In this document: positions 32,181 through 41,425 of the stretch, one piece after another
Numbering within the stretch: position 1 is the first letter of the stretch
How the letters are laid out: each line of letters opens with the position of its first letter
From: an uncultured Lachnospiraceae bacterium
GTDB taxonomy: Bacteria > Bacillota > Clostridia > Lachnospirales > Lachnospiraceae
Assembly (NCBI GenBank): GCA_910584685.1
Contig: CAJUAO010000005.1
Location: forward strand, 1-64,000
Reading direction: 5' to 3'
DNA: 64,000 nt
The notes under the pieces: model-generated
Seen by the model: the letters and a program-made list of their open reading frames with translations, nothing else
Databases searched by the model: none
Told to the model about the DNA's origin: nothing
Translations under genes and position numbers: made by a program

Positions 32181-33579
32181 GTACCGAAAATTTAATATTG
32201 TCAGACAAATACAAAGCATTTATAGAACATGCTGCGCCAATGGAGGTACTTGAGGGAACTTAACTACTGCGGCTGGCAAAACCACGGTGGGCATATTCAA
32301 ATTCATGCTAAGAGTGGCAGAAAGCCCCAAGAAGTACCACATAGTGGCAGCAGCCGACACAGGAACGGCAGAAAAAAACTTTATAAACAAAGACCTGGGC
32401 ATCATAGATGACTTCGGGATACTTACTGAGTATAACGGCAACGGAACAAAAGATGAAAAGATACCCCATATATTATTCCATACATCAAGCGGAGATAAAA
32501 TAATATATGTAATGGGCTATGGAAACAAGGAAAAGTGGAAAAAAGCTCTTGGCGGACAATATGGCTGCCTGTACATAGATGAGGCTAACACGGCAGATAT
32601 AGAATTTGTCAGAGAAGCAGTAATGAGGGCCGACTACACTATGATGACGCTTAATCCTGACGACCCAAACCTGCCCATATACTCAGAATACATAAACCAT
32701 TGCCGCCCATTGCTTGAATATGAAAATGATGCGCCACAGGAAATAAACCGCATGCTTAATGAAAGACCAAAATCCGGATGGGTACATTGGTTTTTTTCTT
32801 TTGGGCATAATGCAGGACTTCCCAAAGCCAAAATAGAACAGATAATACTTACGGTACCGAAAGGAACAAAGCTTTATAAGAATAAGGTGCTGGGATTAAG
32901 AGGCAGGGCAACAGGGCTTATATTCGGAATATTTGACCGCAGGCGTCATCTTATAACAAGACAACAGGCAAAGCAGTATATCAGGGATAAAAAGAACAGG
33001 CAGCAGCAGGAATGGTTTGAGTATTTCACTGCAGGGCTTGATACCTCATACTCCCAAAAGTCACCTGATACAATAGCAATGACCTTTTCGGGAATAACAA
33101 ATAAAGGCAGATACATACTGCTTGACACAAAAAAGTACAGCAACAAATCACTTGATATACCAATGGCCCCTTCTGACACCGTAGTAAACTATGTAGATTT
33201 TTTAAACAGAAATAAAGAGGAATGGGGCTTAGCAAGGCATACCTTTGTTGACTCCGCAGACCAGGCAACGCAGACAGAATTTGCCAAATACAAAAGAAAG
33301 CATCCTGAATGCATATATGTATTTAATGATGCCTACAAAAGCATATCAAATATAGACAGAATAATATTACAGCTTGGCTGGATGTCCTATGATGATGAGT
33401 ATGGTAAGGAGCCATGCTTTTTTATTTTGGAAAATTGTACGGAATACATAGAAGAACTGGAACTGTACAGTTGGCAGGAGGACAAGGACAACACGCCAGA
33501 GGACGGACACGACCACTTTATACAGTCAGGACAATACGGCTGGATACCATACAGGGATAAAATAATGAGGAAAGGATAA
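32177..33579 (+). pseudogene. terL: Terminase large subunit, disrupted by a 5-bp insertion
   Basis: Starts at TTG 32177 (coupled to terS) and reads LSTENLILSDKYKAFIEHAAPMEVLEGT, then hits TAA at 32261. In another frame from 32263 it continues TAAGKTTVGIFKFML, the Walker A motif, and runs 430 or more residues with all later motifs: CLYIDEANTA (Walker B), TLNPDDP, and the nuclease domain with AGLDTSYSQKSPD and a final DGHDHFIQSGQYGW. Removing TAACT (32261-32265) restores EGTTAAGKTT exactly. The ATPase motor would therefore be lost or translated only from an internal start without Walker A. Family match is strong; loss of packaging is inferred and a sequencing error must be excluded. Confidence 0.88.
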
Positions 33580-33583
33580 AGAA

Positions 33584-35077
33584 ATGTGGCTGGTAGACAA
33601 AATGAGAAGTAAAATCAGAAGTTTTCTGCAGATAGAAAACAATCAAAGCAATAATATAACCCTAAATAATCTGACAGACTATGAAACAGACTGCTATATA
33701 AACAGGGTATGGAGTTGGGGAGATAAGGCAGCAATAGAACAGTTATTTAAGCAGATACAAACACAGTCAGACAGCATAAGACTGAATTTTTGGGCGGCAA
33801 CTCCAAGCATGGGAATAGTAAAAAGGCATACGGGGCTTCCGGGTATAATGCTCAATACATTAACAGACATTATAATATCAGACATGAATGATATAACAGT
33901 TGAGCCTGAGCGGCAGAATGACTGGAATGAAATGTGTAAGACAATGGACATTGAGGAAATCATATCCGAAGCGGTAAGAGATGTATTCGTATCAGGAGAC
34001 GGAGCCTTCAGGGTGTCAATAGACGAGAACATAAATAAATATCCCATAGTGGATTTTATCCCGGGGGAAAATGTAGAGTATAAATACGTCAAGGGACAGA
34101 TAAGGGAAATAATATTTAAGGAATATGTAAGCCACCGGGGAAAGAGGTATCATCTCCAAGAGGTATATGGTTACGGCTACATCAGAACAGAGCTTTATGA
34201 TGATGACAATAAGGTATCACTTAAAACAATACCGGCATACAAAAGCACAGCGCCTGAAATTACGTTTGATAATTCTGTTATCATGGCTGTTCCACTTATA
34301 TTTTTCAAGTCCTTAAGATACAAGGGCAGGGGTAAGTCAATATTTTCAGGTAAAACCGACAGCTTTGACTCTCTTGATGAAGCATGGTCACAGTGGATGG
34401 AGGCCCTGAGAAAGGGAAGGACAAAGGAATATATACCGGATATGCTTATACCAAGAAATCCGGACACAGGAGAGCCGATAAAACCTAATGATTTTGATAA
34501 TTCATTTATAGCCATTGGAGACGACAGGTCAGAAAAGGGAGAAAATAAGATACAGCGGGAGCAGCCGGCAATACCACATGAAAGCTACCTCAGTACATAT
34601 ATAACAGCGCTTGACCAGTGCCTGCAGGGAGTCATAAGTCCAAGCACCTTAGGCATTGACGTAAAGAAGCTGGATAATGCAGAGGCGCAGAGGGAAAAGG
34701 AAAAAACAACGTTATACACACGTAATAAGGTAGTGGTGGCATTACAGAAAACACTCCCTGTGTTAGTTAATACCATGCTTAAGGCATATGATATTCTGAC
34801 AAATCAGCCCATAGGTGATATTAACGTAGATGTTTCATTTGGGGAATACGCAAATCCGTCATTTGAAAGTCAGGTAGAAACCGTAAGCAAGGCAAAAAGC
34901 GGCGGTATTATGAGCATAGAGGCAGCAGTAGATGAACTGTATGGAGCGTCAAAGGAAGATGAATGGAAAGCAGAGGAGGTGGCACGAATAAAAGAGGAGC
35001 AGGGCATAGCAACGATTGAAGAGCCTTATATAAATACAACGGCGGAAGATTTTAAGATAGGCGCAGCAGAGATATAA
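33584..35077 (+). CDS. Phage portal protein (SPP1 gp6-like)
   Basis: 497 residues, directly after the terminase gene. Forms the dodecameric ring through which DNA enters the head. Family marks: NRVWSWGDKAAIEQLFKQI near the start, VFVSGDGAFRVSID, FKSLRYKGRGKSIFSG, DEAWSQWMEALRKGR and a C-terminal LGIDVKKLDNAEAQREKEKTTLYTRNKVV, as in SPP1-type portals. Intact and of normal length. Confidence 0.88.
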   Translation: MWLVDKMRSKIRSFLQIENNQSNNITLNNLTDYETDCYINRVWSWGDKAAIEQLFKQIQTQSDSIRLNFWAATPSMGIVKRHTGLPGIMLNTLTDIIISDMNDITVEPERQNDWNEMCKTMDIEEIISEAVRDVFVSGDGAFRVSIDENINKYPIVDFIPGENVEYKYVKGQIREIIFKEYVSHRGKRYHLQEVYGYGYIRTELYDDDNKVSLKTIPAYKSTAPEITFDNSVIMAVPLIFFKSLRYKGRGKSIFSGKTDSFDSLDEAWSQWMEALRKGRTKEYIPDMLIPRNPDTGEPIKPNDFDNSFIAIGDDRSEKGENKIQREQPAIPHESYLSTYITALDQCLQGVISPSTLGIDVKKLDNAEAQREKEKTTLYTRNKVVVALQKTLPVLVNTMLKAYDILTNQPIGDINVDVSFGEYANPSFESQVETVSKAKSGGIMSIEAAVDELYGASKEDEWKAEEVARIKEEQGIATIEEPYINTTAEDFKIGAAEI

Positions 35078-35093
35078 GCAAGAGGGAAAACAT

Positions 35094-36659
35094 ATGGCGG
35101 AGTTAAATGATACATATGACATTATTAAAGCAATTAAAAGCATAGAGAAGGAGCTTATAGCTTCAATGATAGCAAATCTTGACCACCACCGAGCGGAGGA
35201 AACAAAGGAAAAACTCACATGGAGCCAGTGGCAGGTAGTACAGCTTCAGGCATTGGAGGAATATAAAAAGAAAAATGCAAAAAAATACGGCACCATATTT
35301 GAGGATATAAATAAACAGATAGACGTGCTTATATCAATGCAGAGACAGGCAGGAAATTCACATCAGGAGGAATATATCCTAAAAGCCATAAAAAATGGTG
35401 CGAAGCTGCGAAAGCCTGGCAAAAAAATAGCCATAGAGGGAGCCTTCTTTAAATTAAACGACAGAAAGATAAACGCACTTATAAACGCTACAGTAAATGA
35501 CATGAAAAAAGGCGAAACAGCCATACTACGTATGACCAACGACCAATACAGAAAGATAATATACAATGCCCAGATATACGCTGCAAGCGGTGCCACATAC
35601 AAGCAGGCGGTAGATATGGCAACAAAGGACTTTTTAAGAGCCGGTATTAACTGTATAGAATATTCCAACGGCTCAAGACATACACTTTCAGAATATGCAG
35701 ATATGGCTATCAGGACAGCTCAAAAAAGGGCATATCTTACCGGAGAAGGGGAGATGAGAAAAGCATGGGGAGTACATACGGTAATAATGAATAAAAGGCT
35801 GGCGCCATGTCCAAAGTGTCTGCCATTTGCAGGAAAGATACTGATAGATGATGTATGGAGCGGAGGCTCAAGGGAAGATGGACCATATCCCTTAATGTCG
35901 AAAGCAATAGCCGCAGGGCTTTATCATCCAAGATGCCAGGATGTTCATACAACTTATTTTGAGGGAATAAGTACACCATCTGATGACAGATACACAAAAA
36001 AGGAACTGGATGAAATTCTGCAGGAGGATAAGGAGAAGAAAGAGCAGCAATACTATAAGAGGCAGGCAGACAGCTATGAGAGAATGGCAGAGTATTCCCT
36101 TGATGAGAGTAACAAGAGAATGTATATGGCAAGAGCTGGAATATGGAAAAGCAGACTGAAAAATGAAAAGCTTGAAAAATCTGTTGTGTGTGATACAATA
36201 GATTTATCAAAAAGTGAGCAATATGCCATTAATCAGTACGTAAGCTTTGAGTCGTACGTAATAAATGATGTACTTAGAAATAATGGGGTATTAAGTGAAC
36301 TCCAACAGGAAATGGTAAACAATCTTGATGGTGCGTTGAAAAAAATGCCATATTACAAGGGTGATTTATCAAGGTCATTATATTTTGGAGATAAATCAGC
36401 GGTAGAAGATTTTGCGAAAAAATTAAAAGTCGGAGAGAAAATTACATTTTCAGAATATGTAAGTACAACGTATTCAGAAGAATTATATAATCCTGATGGC
36501 GAAATACAAATATATATACATAACTCAAAAAAAGGAAGGAGTATTGTAGGATATAATAAAAAAGAATTTGAGGTTTTGTATGAGAGAAATTCAAACTTTA
36601 AAGTATTAAACAAAACACAACAGAATGGAAAATATTTTATTTTGCTTGAGGAGGTATAA
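35094..36659 (+). CDS. Minor capsid protein fused to an ADP-ribosyltransferase domain
   Basis: 521 residues. Residues 1 to about 330 are a phage minor head protein of the Phage_min_cap2 type (CPKCLPFAGKILIDDVWSGG and YHPRCQDVHTTYF). The last 150 form an ADP-ribosyltransferase domain of the R-S-E class: an Arg in YYKGDLSRSLYF, the STT/STS-like FSEYVSTTYSEEL, and an E-x-E-like KEFEVLYERNSNFKV. The enzyme may enter the host with the DNA and modify host proteins, as head-borne transferases of other phages do. The ART half has T-ending codons unlike the head half, so it was probably added by recombination. Confidence 0.8.
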   Translation: MAELNDTYDIIKAIKSIEKELIASMIANLDHHRAEETKEKLTWSQWQVVQLQALEEYKKKNAKKYGTIFEDINKQIDVLISMQRQAGNSHQEEYILKAIKNGAKLRKPGKKIAIEGAFFKLNDRKINALINATVNDMKKGETAILRMTNDQYRKIIYNAQIYAASGATYKQAVDMATKDFLRAGINCIEYSNGSRHTLSEYADMAIRTAQKRAYLTGEGEMRKAWGVHTVIMNKRLAPCPKCLPFAGKILIDDVWSGGSREDGPYPLMSKAIAAGLYHPRCQDVHTTYFEGISTPSDDRYTKKELDEILQEDKEKKEQQYYKRQADSYERMAEYSLDESNKRMYMARAGIWKSRLKNEKLEKSVVCDTIDLSKSEQYAINQYVSFESYVINDVLRNNGVLSELQQEMVNNLDGALKKMPYYKGDLSRSLYFGDKSAVEDFAKKLKVGEKITFSEYVSTTYSEELYNPDGEIQIYIHNSKKGRSIVGYNKKEFEVLYERNSNFKVLNKTQQNGKYFILLEEV

Positions 36660-36661
36660 GT

Positions 36662-36946
36662 ATGTTAACAGCAAGAGAATGGCTTTTATTGCCAAAGGAT
36701 GAACAGGTAAAAAGAGGGAAAGAATTAAATTCTCATGAGTGTTTTTTATTGCGGACAGAGTTGGCTTATGTTCATTTTAGTGAGAGTGAAAAAGCTAATA
36801 TGTCAGAAGATAAGAAACAAAGGTTTCTTCATCCGAAAAAATATACAGAGGCTGAGAGAGAAAAATTTTTACAAAAACAAAATGCAATTTTTGAGACTAT
36901 GATAAAGGAAGTGGAGCAACAAAGAAATGAGAAAAATGAGGCTTAG
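36662..36946 (+). CDS. Hypothetical protein after the ART fusion, 94 residues
   Basis: Starts 3 bp after the fusion gene with a GGAGGTA site. Charged, helical (LTAREWLLLPKDEQVKRGKELNSHE ... EREKFLQKQNAIFETMIKEVEQQ). It shares the AT-rich codon style of the ART domain and may have come in with it; a protective partner for the transferase is one idea, without direct evidence. Confidence 0.5.
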   Translation: MLTAREWLLLPKDEQVKRGKELNSHECFLLRTELAYVHFSESEKANMSEDKKQRFLHPKKYTEAEREKFLQKQNAIFETMIKEVEQQRNEKNEA

Positions 36947-36961
36947 GTCAGGTAGCGAGTA

Positions 36962-37069
36962 ATGGATGAAAAAGATTACAAGACCTATACTGCAAGACGA
37001 TGGACAGAGTTTGAGAGTAGTGTAAATCGTATGGAGCTAAATATAGATGTTGTTATTATAGATAATTAA
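36962..37069 (+). pseudogene. Short ORF, possible gene remnant
   Basis: 35 codons (MDEKDYKTYTARRWTEFESSVNRMELNID), weak ribosome site. It reads like the C-terminal end of a longer protein whose front is absent. Low confidence. Confidence 0.3.
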
Positions 37070-37092
37070 TTGATTTTACGGAGGAAAGAAAC

Positions 37093-37761
37093 ATGTCATT
37101 AATTAAATGTCCTGAATGTGGGAGAGATGTAAGCAATAAGGCAAAAAGCTGTCCTAATTGTGGATTTTATATTAAATACAATCAGCAAGAAAAACAAAGG
37201 GGAAAATTTAATCCCAAGTATATATTAATAACTGCTCCCATTGCTATAATGTTAATTGTACTATTTATAGGCTTAGATGATAAGTATGGTTGGATAAAGA
37301 AGAAAGCAAATATTGATGAAGTAGGGCAAGAATATTATAATGGGGATTGGCTTGATAGAGTTAATTCAGATTTGACAGATAAACCGACTGAACGTCCGAG
37401 CATGATGATAGAAGACAAAAGCGCCTACACGGATAAAATAACATACGAAATGTTGGCAAGAACACCTGAACAATATATTAATAGTCGTGTAAAATTTACT
37501 GGAACGGTAACTCAAATAGTTACGGTAAATGAGAATGGTTATAAAGGTATAAGAATAAGCGTTAATGATGATGTTGTTCAAAATTTGTTGGTTGTATATA
37601 ATGAAAGAGTTATTGATTATAACCTGCTAGAAAATGACAATGTTACTATATATGGCTTTTTTGTTGGGAAGACATCTTATGAAAGTGTATTGGGAACAAT
37701 AAAAACTATTCCGGAAGTAGAAGCTATAATGATAGATTTGAATAAAGGAATTACAGAATAA
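37093..37761 (+). CDS. Zinc-ribbon membrane protein with C-terminal OB-like domain
   Basis: 222 residues, GGAGGAAAG site. Zinc ribbon CPECG and CPNCG (6-23), one span (ILITAPIAIMLIVLFIGL), then a charged linker and an OB-fold-like domain (YINSRVKFTGTVTQIV ... LLVVYNERVIDYNLLENDNVTIYGFF). It sits inside the head gene cluster but is no structural gene, so it is probably a moron expressed from the lysogen or late operon. Second zinc-ribbon membrane protein of the element. Function unknown. Confidence 0.65.
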   Translation: MSLIKCPECGRDVSNKAKSCPNCGFYIKYNQQEKQRGKFNPKYILITAPIAIMLIVLFIGLDDKYGWIKKKANIDEVGQEYYNGDWLDRVNSDLTDKPTERPSMMIEDKSAYTDKITYEMLARTPEQYINSRVKFTGTVTQIVTVNENGYKGIRISVNDDVVQNLLVVYNERVIDYNLLENDNVTIYGFFVGKTSYESVLGTIKTIPEVEAIMIDLNKGITE

Positions 37762-38040
37762 TTAATGTATATTTGATAGTAGTTTGAAGTAACATAATCT
37801 GAATAGTATGATTGAGAAGAAAAAGCATCCACAGTTTGTGAGGTGCTTTTTTAATAAATAAAATTGCGACATCGCAAGAAATATAAGCACGCTGAATAAA
37901 TAAGTCAGGGTGCTATTTTAAAGTCCGAAGACACAAAACTACGAGGAGACACCTGAGAAAAAACTGTTTTGTGAGACACACATAAAACTGATACAGGGAG
38001 ATACCCTGAAAACTGAAACAAACAGAAAGGAGCAACAAAA
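37762..38040 (+). other. Intergenic region with a palindromic repeat
   Basis: No gene in these 279 bp. TTGCGACATCGCAAGAAATA (37864-37883) is nearly identical to 21363-21382 (one difference, at the dyad centre). The last 100 bp are rich in GAGAYACC-like short repeats and end in the AAAGGAG site of the scaffold gene. Confidence 0.6.
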
Positions 38041-38688
38041 ATGAAACATGAAAACATTATCCCAATGAAACTACAGTTATTTTCAGAAGGAAACAGCACC
38101 GGAGGAGAAACCTCACAGCAGAACGGTGCCGGAGGAGGGCAAAATCCAAACACGGCAGCTTCCGCAGCACAGATTGATTATGACAAGCTTGCAGGTATAA
38201 TCAACGGAAAGCAGACGGTAGCAGAGGAAACGGTGTTGAAAAGCTATTTTAAGGAGCAGGGCTTATCAGGTGAGGAAATGAAACAGGCTATTGCAAGCTT
38301 TAAGGAGCAGAAAGCAAAAAATACGCCTAACCCTGTGGCATTAAAAAACCAGCTTGATGCTGCAAACAGACTGTTAATGGCTGAAAGGATTAACAATCAG
38401 GCAACACTGCAGGCAATGGCGCTGGGCATAGATGCCAAGTCTATTCCTTATATCATTAAAATGGCAGATATGGGCAGTGTTACAAATGAGAAAGGAGAGA
38501 TAGCAGAGGAAAACGTAAAGAAAGCCATAGAAAAGGTTTTAGAAGACATTCCGGCGTTAAAGGGGAATGCAGCTTCTAACGAAGAAAAAAAGCAAAAAAG
38601 CGGCTTTCAGATAGGAGGAACCGTAAGTGGCAGTAAAGAAAACGAAACGGATGATTTATTAAGGGAACTTTTTGGAATAAAAAAATAA
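38041..38688 (+). CDS. Capsid scaffolding protein
   Basis: 215 residues, directly before the major capsid gene. MKLQLFSEG near the start is a hallmark of scaffold/capsid-assembly proteins of clostridial phages; a Gly/Gln-rich stretch and a helical middle follow, and the C-terminal end (DDLLRELFGIKK) is the usual capsid-binding helix. It guides shell assembly and is then removed. Confidence 0.82.
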   Translation: MKHENIIPMKLQLFSEGNSTGGETSQQNGAGGGQNPNTAASAAQIDYDKLAGIINGKQTVAEETVLKSYFKEQGLSGEEMKQAIASFKEQKAKNTPNPVALKNQLDAANRLLMAERINNQATLQAMALGIDAKSIPYIIKMADMGSVTNEKGEIAEENVKKAIEKVLEDIPALKGNAASNEEKKQKSGFQIGGTVSGSKENETDDLLRELFGIKK

Positions 38689-38709
38689 TAGAAAAGAGAG
38701 GTAAATAAA

Positions 38710-39603
38710 ATGGCAGTAATAGAATATGCAGACAGATTTGAGAGAGTATTAAGAGAATTATATGGCCAGTCACTTACAAGCTTTGCGCTGTATAATTCAA
38801 ACACAGATTTACAGATAATTAACGGTAAGCAGCTTAAAATACCCAAGCTGTCCGTAAGCGGCTATAAGGACCACACAAGAGGCTCCTTGGGCTTTAACAC
38901 AGGCTCATATGCAAACGAATATGAGGTAAAGACCCTAGACCACGACAGAGACATAGAATTTGTCATAGACCCGGTAGATGTGGATGAGACAAATCTTGTA
39001 GTAACTGTGGTAAATATTCAGAAGCGTTTTGAAAACACACAGGCAATACCTGAGGCAGACTGCTATACATACTCAAAGATATATTCAGAGGCAGTAAGGG
39101 TAGGCGCAAAGGTAAAGACGGCAGCTATTACCGAAGCCAACGTACTGGCAGATTTTGATGACAATCTGGAGGCTATGGCAGAGGCAGGCGTTCCCCTTGA
39201 CAGGGTTGCACTTTATTGTACGCCGGCTTATAAGAAACTTCTTAAAAATGCGGAGGGCATACAGAGGACGCTGCAGGCTACAGGCGGAGCAAATATAGAC
39301 AGGAGAGTGCGTTCTGTAGACGACATAGGAACAATTCATGAGGTGCCGTCGGCACGCCTTAAAACATTATATGATTTTACCGACGGCTGTGTGCCAGATA
39401 CGTCAGCAAAGCAGATTAATTATATACTCATTGACCCTGAGGCCCAGGTATCAAGGAATAAATATTCATATATTAAGATATTTACTCCGGGTACAGACTC
39501 AAGAACAGCAGACAATTATCTTTATCAGAACAGAAAGTATAACGGCACCTTTGCCATAGACGAGCTTATGAAAGAAGGCTGCATTATACATACGGAAGCA
39601 TAG
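38710..39603 (+). CDS. Major capsid protein
   Basis: 297 residues. Starts AVIEYADRFERVLRELYGQSLTSFAL and has LKIPKLSVSGYKDHTRG, typical of HK97-fold capsid proteins in clostridial siphoviruses. Position between scaffold and head-tail genes supports it. Complete, normal length. Confidence 0.87.
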   Translation: MAVIEYADRFERVLRELYGQSLTSFALYNSNTDLQIINGKQLKIPKLSVSGYKDHTRGSLGFNTGSYANEYEVKTLDHDRDIEFVIDPVDVDETNLVVTVVNIQKRFENTQAIPEADCYTYSKIYSEAVRVGAKVKTAAITEANVLADFDDNLEAMAEAGVPLDRVALYCTPAYKKLLKNAEGIQRTLQATGGANIDRRVRSVDDIGTIHEVPSARLKTLYDFTDGCVPDTSAKQINYILIDPEAQVSRNKYSYIKIFTPGTDSRTADNYLYQNRKYNGTFAIDELMKEGCIIHTEA

Positions 39604-39613
39604 GAGGGACAAT

Positions 39614-39844
39614 ATGTTAAAAGTAAAAAAGGGAAACAAGGTTTATAAGATAAGCGAGGCAGAAAAAACATCATATTTAGCAAACGGATATGATGTAATA
39701 GACGAAAATGGAAATGTAACTGAACATGCCTTAAACAGCACGGTACCATATTCAGAGTATATCAAGGTTGTAAAGGAACTGGAGGAGCTTAAAGCAGCAA
39801 CGGAAAAGGATAAGAAGGGCGCAAAATCAGCAAAGGAGGAGTAG
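39614..39844 (+). CDS. Small head protein, 76 residues
   Basis: GGAGGG site 10 bp after the capsid gene. Beta-rich start (MLKVKKGNKVYKISEAEKTSYLANGYDVID) and a Lys-rich helix at the end. In related phages a protein like this stands between capsid and connector; it may decorate the head or bind at its vertex. Confidence 0.65.
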   Translation: MLKVKKGNKVYKISEAEKTSYLANGYDVIDENGNVTEHALNSTVPYSEYIKVVKELEELKAATEKDKKGAKSAKEE

Positions 39845-39847
39845 CCT

Positions 39848-40234
39848 ATGGCATATAAGCCTTATGCTGATGCAGAATATTACACAAATGAATATAAAGG
39901 CGTCGTATTATCAGACAATAATATGGAAAAATCCCTTAAAGCAGCAAGCCGGCACATAGATACCCTTACCTATAACAGAATTACAGGCAGAGGTATTTCA
40001 GCCCTGACAGAATTTCAGCAGGATATAATAAAAGAGGTATGCTGTGAAATGGCAGATTTTGAAACGGAAAATGCCGATATGCTCCAAAGCGTATTACAGC
40101 AGTACTCCATAAACGGTGTGTCCATGACCTTTGGAAGCACATGGAACTTAAAGCTCCAAAACGGTGTTGCCATACGCATGGACACATATGAAAAGCTTTG
40201 TCAGACAGGACTTTGCTGCAGGCTTTTAAGATGA
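39848..40234 (+). CDS. Head-tail connector protein
   Basis: 128 residues, gp6/gp15-like adaptor. KPYADAEYYTNEYKG, then SLKAASRHIDTLTYNRI and FQQDIIKEVCCEMADF fit the adaptor fold that sits below the portal ring. Stop is followed by the head-closure gene after 16 bp. Confidence 0.75.
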   Translation: MAYKPYADAEYYTNEYKGVVLSDNNMEKSLKAASRHIDTLTYNRITGRGISALTEFQQDIIKEVCCEMADFETENADMLQSVLQQYSINGVSMTFGSTWNLKLQNGVAIRMDTYEKLCQTGLCCRLLR

Positions 40235-40250
40235 AAGGCGGTGTCAGCTT

Positions 40251-40589
40251 ATGAAATTTCCCTGCCTGATACCTGCATGGGTATGCAGGACAGATATAGA
40301 AGTATGTATTGAGCAGGAGGGCGTAAATAAGTACGGAGAGCCTCTTGAAGCCATTAAATGGACAGGAAAAGCCAATTATCAGGATAAGGGCAAAACCGTA
40401 CTTACGGCAGAAAAAAAGCTTATACAGTTGTCAGGCTGTGCATTAATACCGGGAGATATAGCTCCGGATATACCGATAATAAGCGGAGGAGCCATAAAGG
40501 TATATGGAGCGGAAAGATACATATATGAGGGTACAAAGGCACGTAATCCTGACGGAACAGTAAACTTCACAAGATTGGATGTGATATAG
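40251..40589 (+). CDS. Head-closure protein
   Basis: 112 residues, beta-rich (IEVCIEQEGVNKYGEPLEAIKWTGKANYQDKGKT ... GAIKVYGAERYIYEGTKARNPDGTVNFTRLDVI). Place and size match head-closure (stopper) proteins, gp16-like, of SPP1-type phages. The next gene starts at the next base. Confidence 0.7.
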   Translation: MKFPCLIPAWVCRTDIEVCIEQEGVNKYGEPLEAIKWTGKANYQDKGKTVLTAEKKLIQLSGCALIPGDIAPDIPIISGGAIKVYGAERYIYEGTKARNPDGTVNFTRLDVI

Positions 40590-41006
40590 ATGAGAGCAGT
40601 AAGAAGCCGTGTAAAAATATATAAGGGCAATATTAAAAATCTGGAAAAGGCAGCAAAGACAGCGCTGGCAAAAACAACGGAAGAGCTTCATAAAGAAATA
40701 GTACAGGCTCAGGTTGTGCCAAGAGACCAGGGGGCGCTGGAAGGAGAGAAATTTTCTGAAAATTATGAAGAGTTGGAAAGAGGAAAAACAGAGCTTGTTT
40801 TTGAGGGACCATATGCACGAAGGCTGTATTATCACCCTGAATATAATTTTAACAGGGGAGTCTATATCGACGATAAAGGCGTGAAACACGAAGGAAATCC
40901 CCATGCAAAAGGTAAATGGCTTGAGGACTGGGCGAAGGGAGGCAGTAAAGAAAACAATGTGATAGAAAGCTTTAAGAAAAACTATAGAAGGGAGACGGGC
41001 TTATGA
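40590..41006 (+). CDS. HK97 gp10-like / minor capsid protein
   Basis: 138 residues. A helical, basic start (VKIYKGNIKNLEKAAKTALAKTTEELHKEI), then VPRDQGALEGEKFSENYEEL and YARRLYYHPEYNF. This is the profile of the tail-completion protein that joins head and tail. Overlaps the next gene by 4 bp. Confidence 0.75.
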   Translation: MRAVRSRVKIYKGNIKNLEKAAKTALAKTTEELHKEIVQAQVVPRDQGALEGEKFSENYEELERGKTELVFEGPYARRLYYHPEYNFNRGVYIDDKGVKHEGNPHAKGKWLEDWAKGGSKENNVIESFKKNYRRETGL

Positions 41007-41425
41007 TATTGCTTAGAGATATCAGGGACTATATAGCTTCGCTTTGTATAGCAGAAGATGAGCACTGTTTTTGCGGAAAGCTGCCTGATAAGAAGGATAA
41101 AAGCATAGGTATATATAACCTAAGGACAGGCAGACAGCCTACGACGTCAGCAGGGGGCGATAAAAACAGGTCATATAAAACAAAAGCCATATCTCTTTTA
41201 GTCCACTGGAATAAAAATCCAACAGAAACCGAAAAGGCAGCAATACAGCTATATAATGTATTGCATAATACAAGAGGGGCGAACGTAAACGGACATAATA
41301 TCATTTTTATACAAATGCTTCAGGAGGAGCCTGTATCAGTAGATACAGACGAAAAAGGAGTATTTGAATATGTGATAGAGTGTCTTTTTTATATTGAAAA
41401 AGGAAAGGAAGATATAAATGAGTAA
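41003..41425 (+). CDS. Tail terminator / minor capsid protein
   Basis: 140 residues; ILLRDIRDYIASLCIAEDEHCFCGKLPDKKDKSIGIYNL matches the tail-terminator family of clostridial phages. It caps the tail tube at the head side. Overlaps the major tail gene by 8 bp. Confidence 0.72.
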   Translation: MILLRDIRDYIASLCIAEDEHCFCGKLPDKKDKSIGIYNLRTGRQPTTSAGGDKNRSYKTKAISLLVHWNKNPTETEKAAIQLYNVLHNTRGANVNGHNIIFIQMLQEEPVSVDTDEKGVFEYVIECLFYIEKGKEDINE

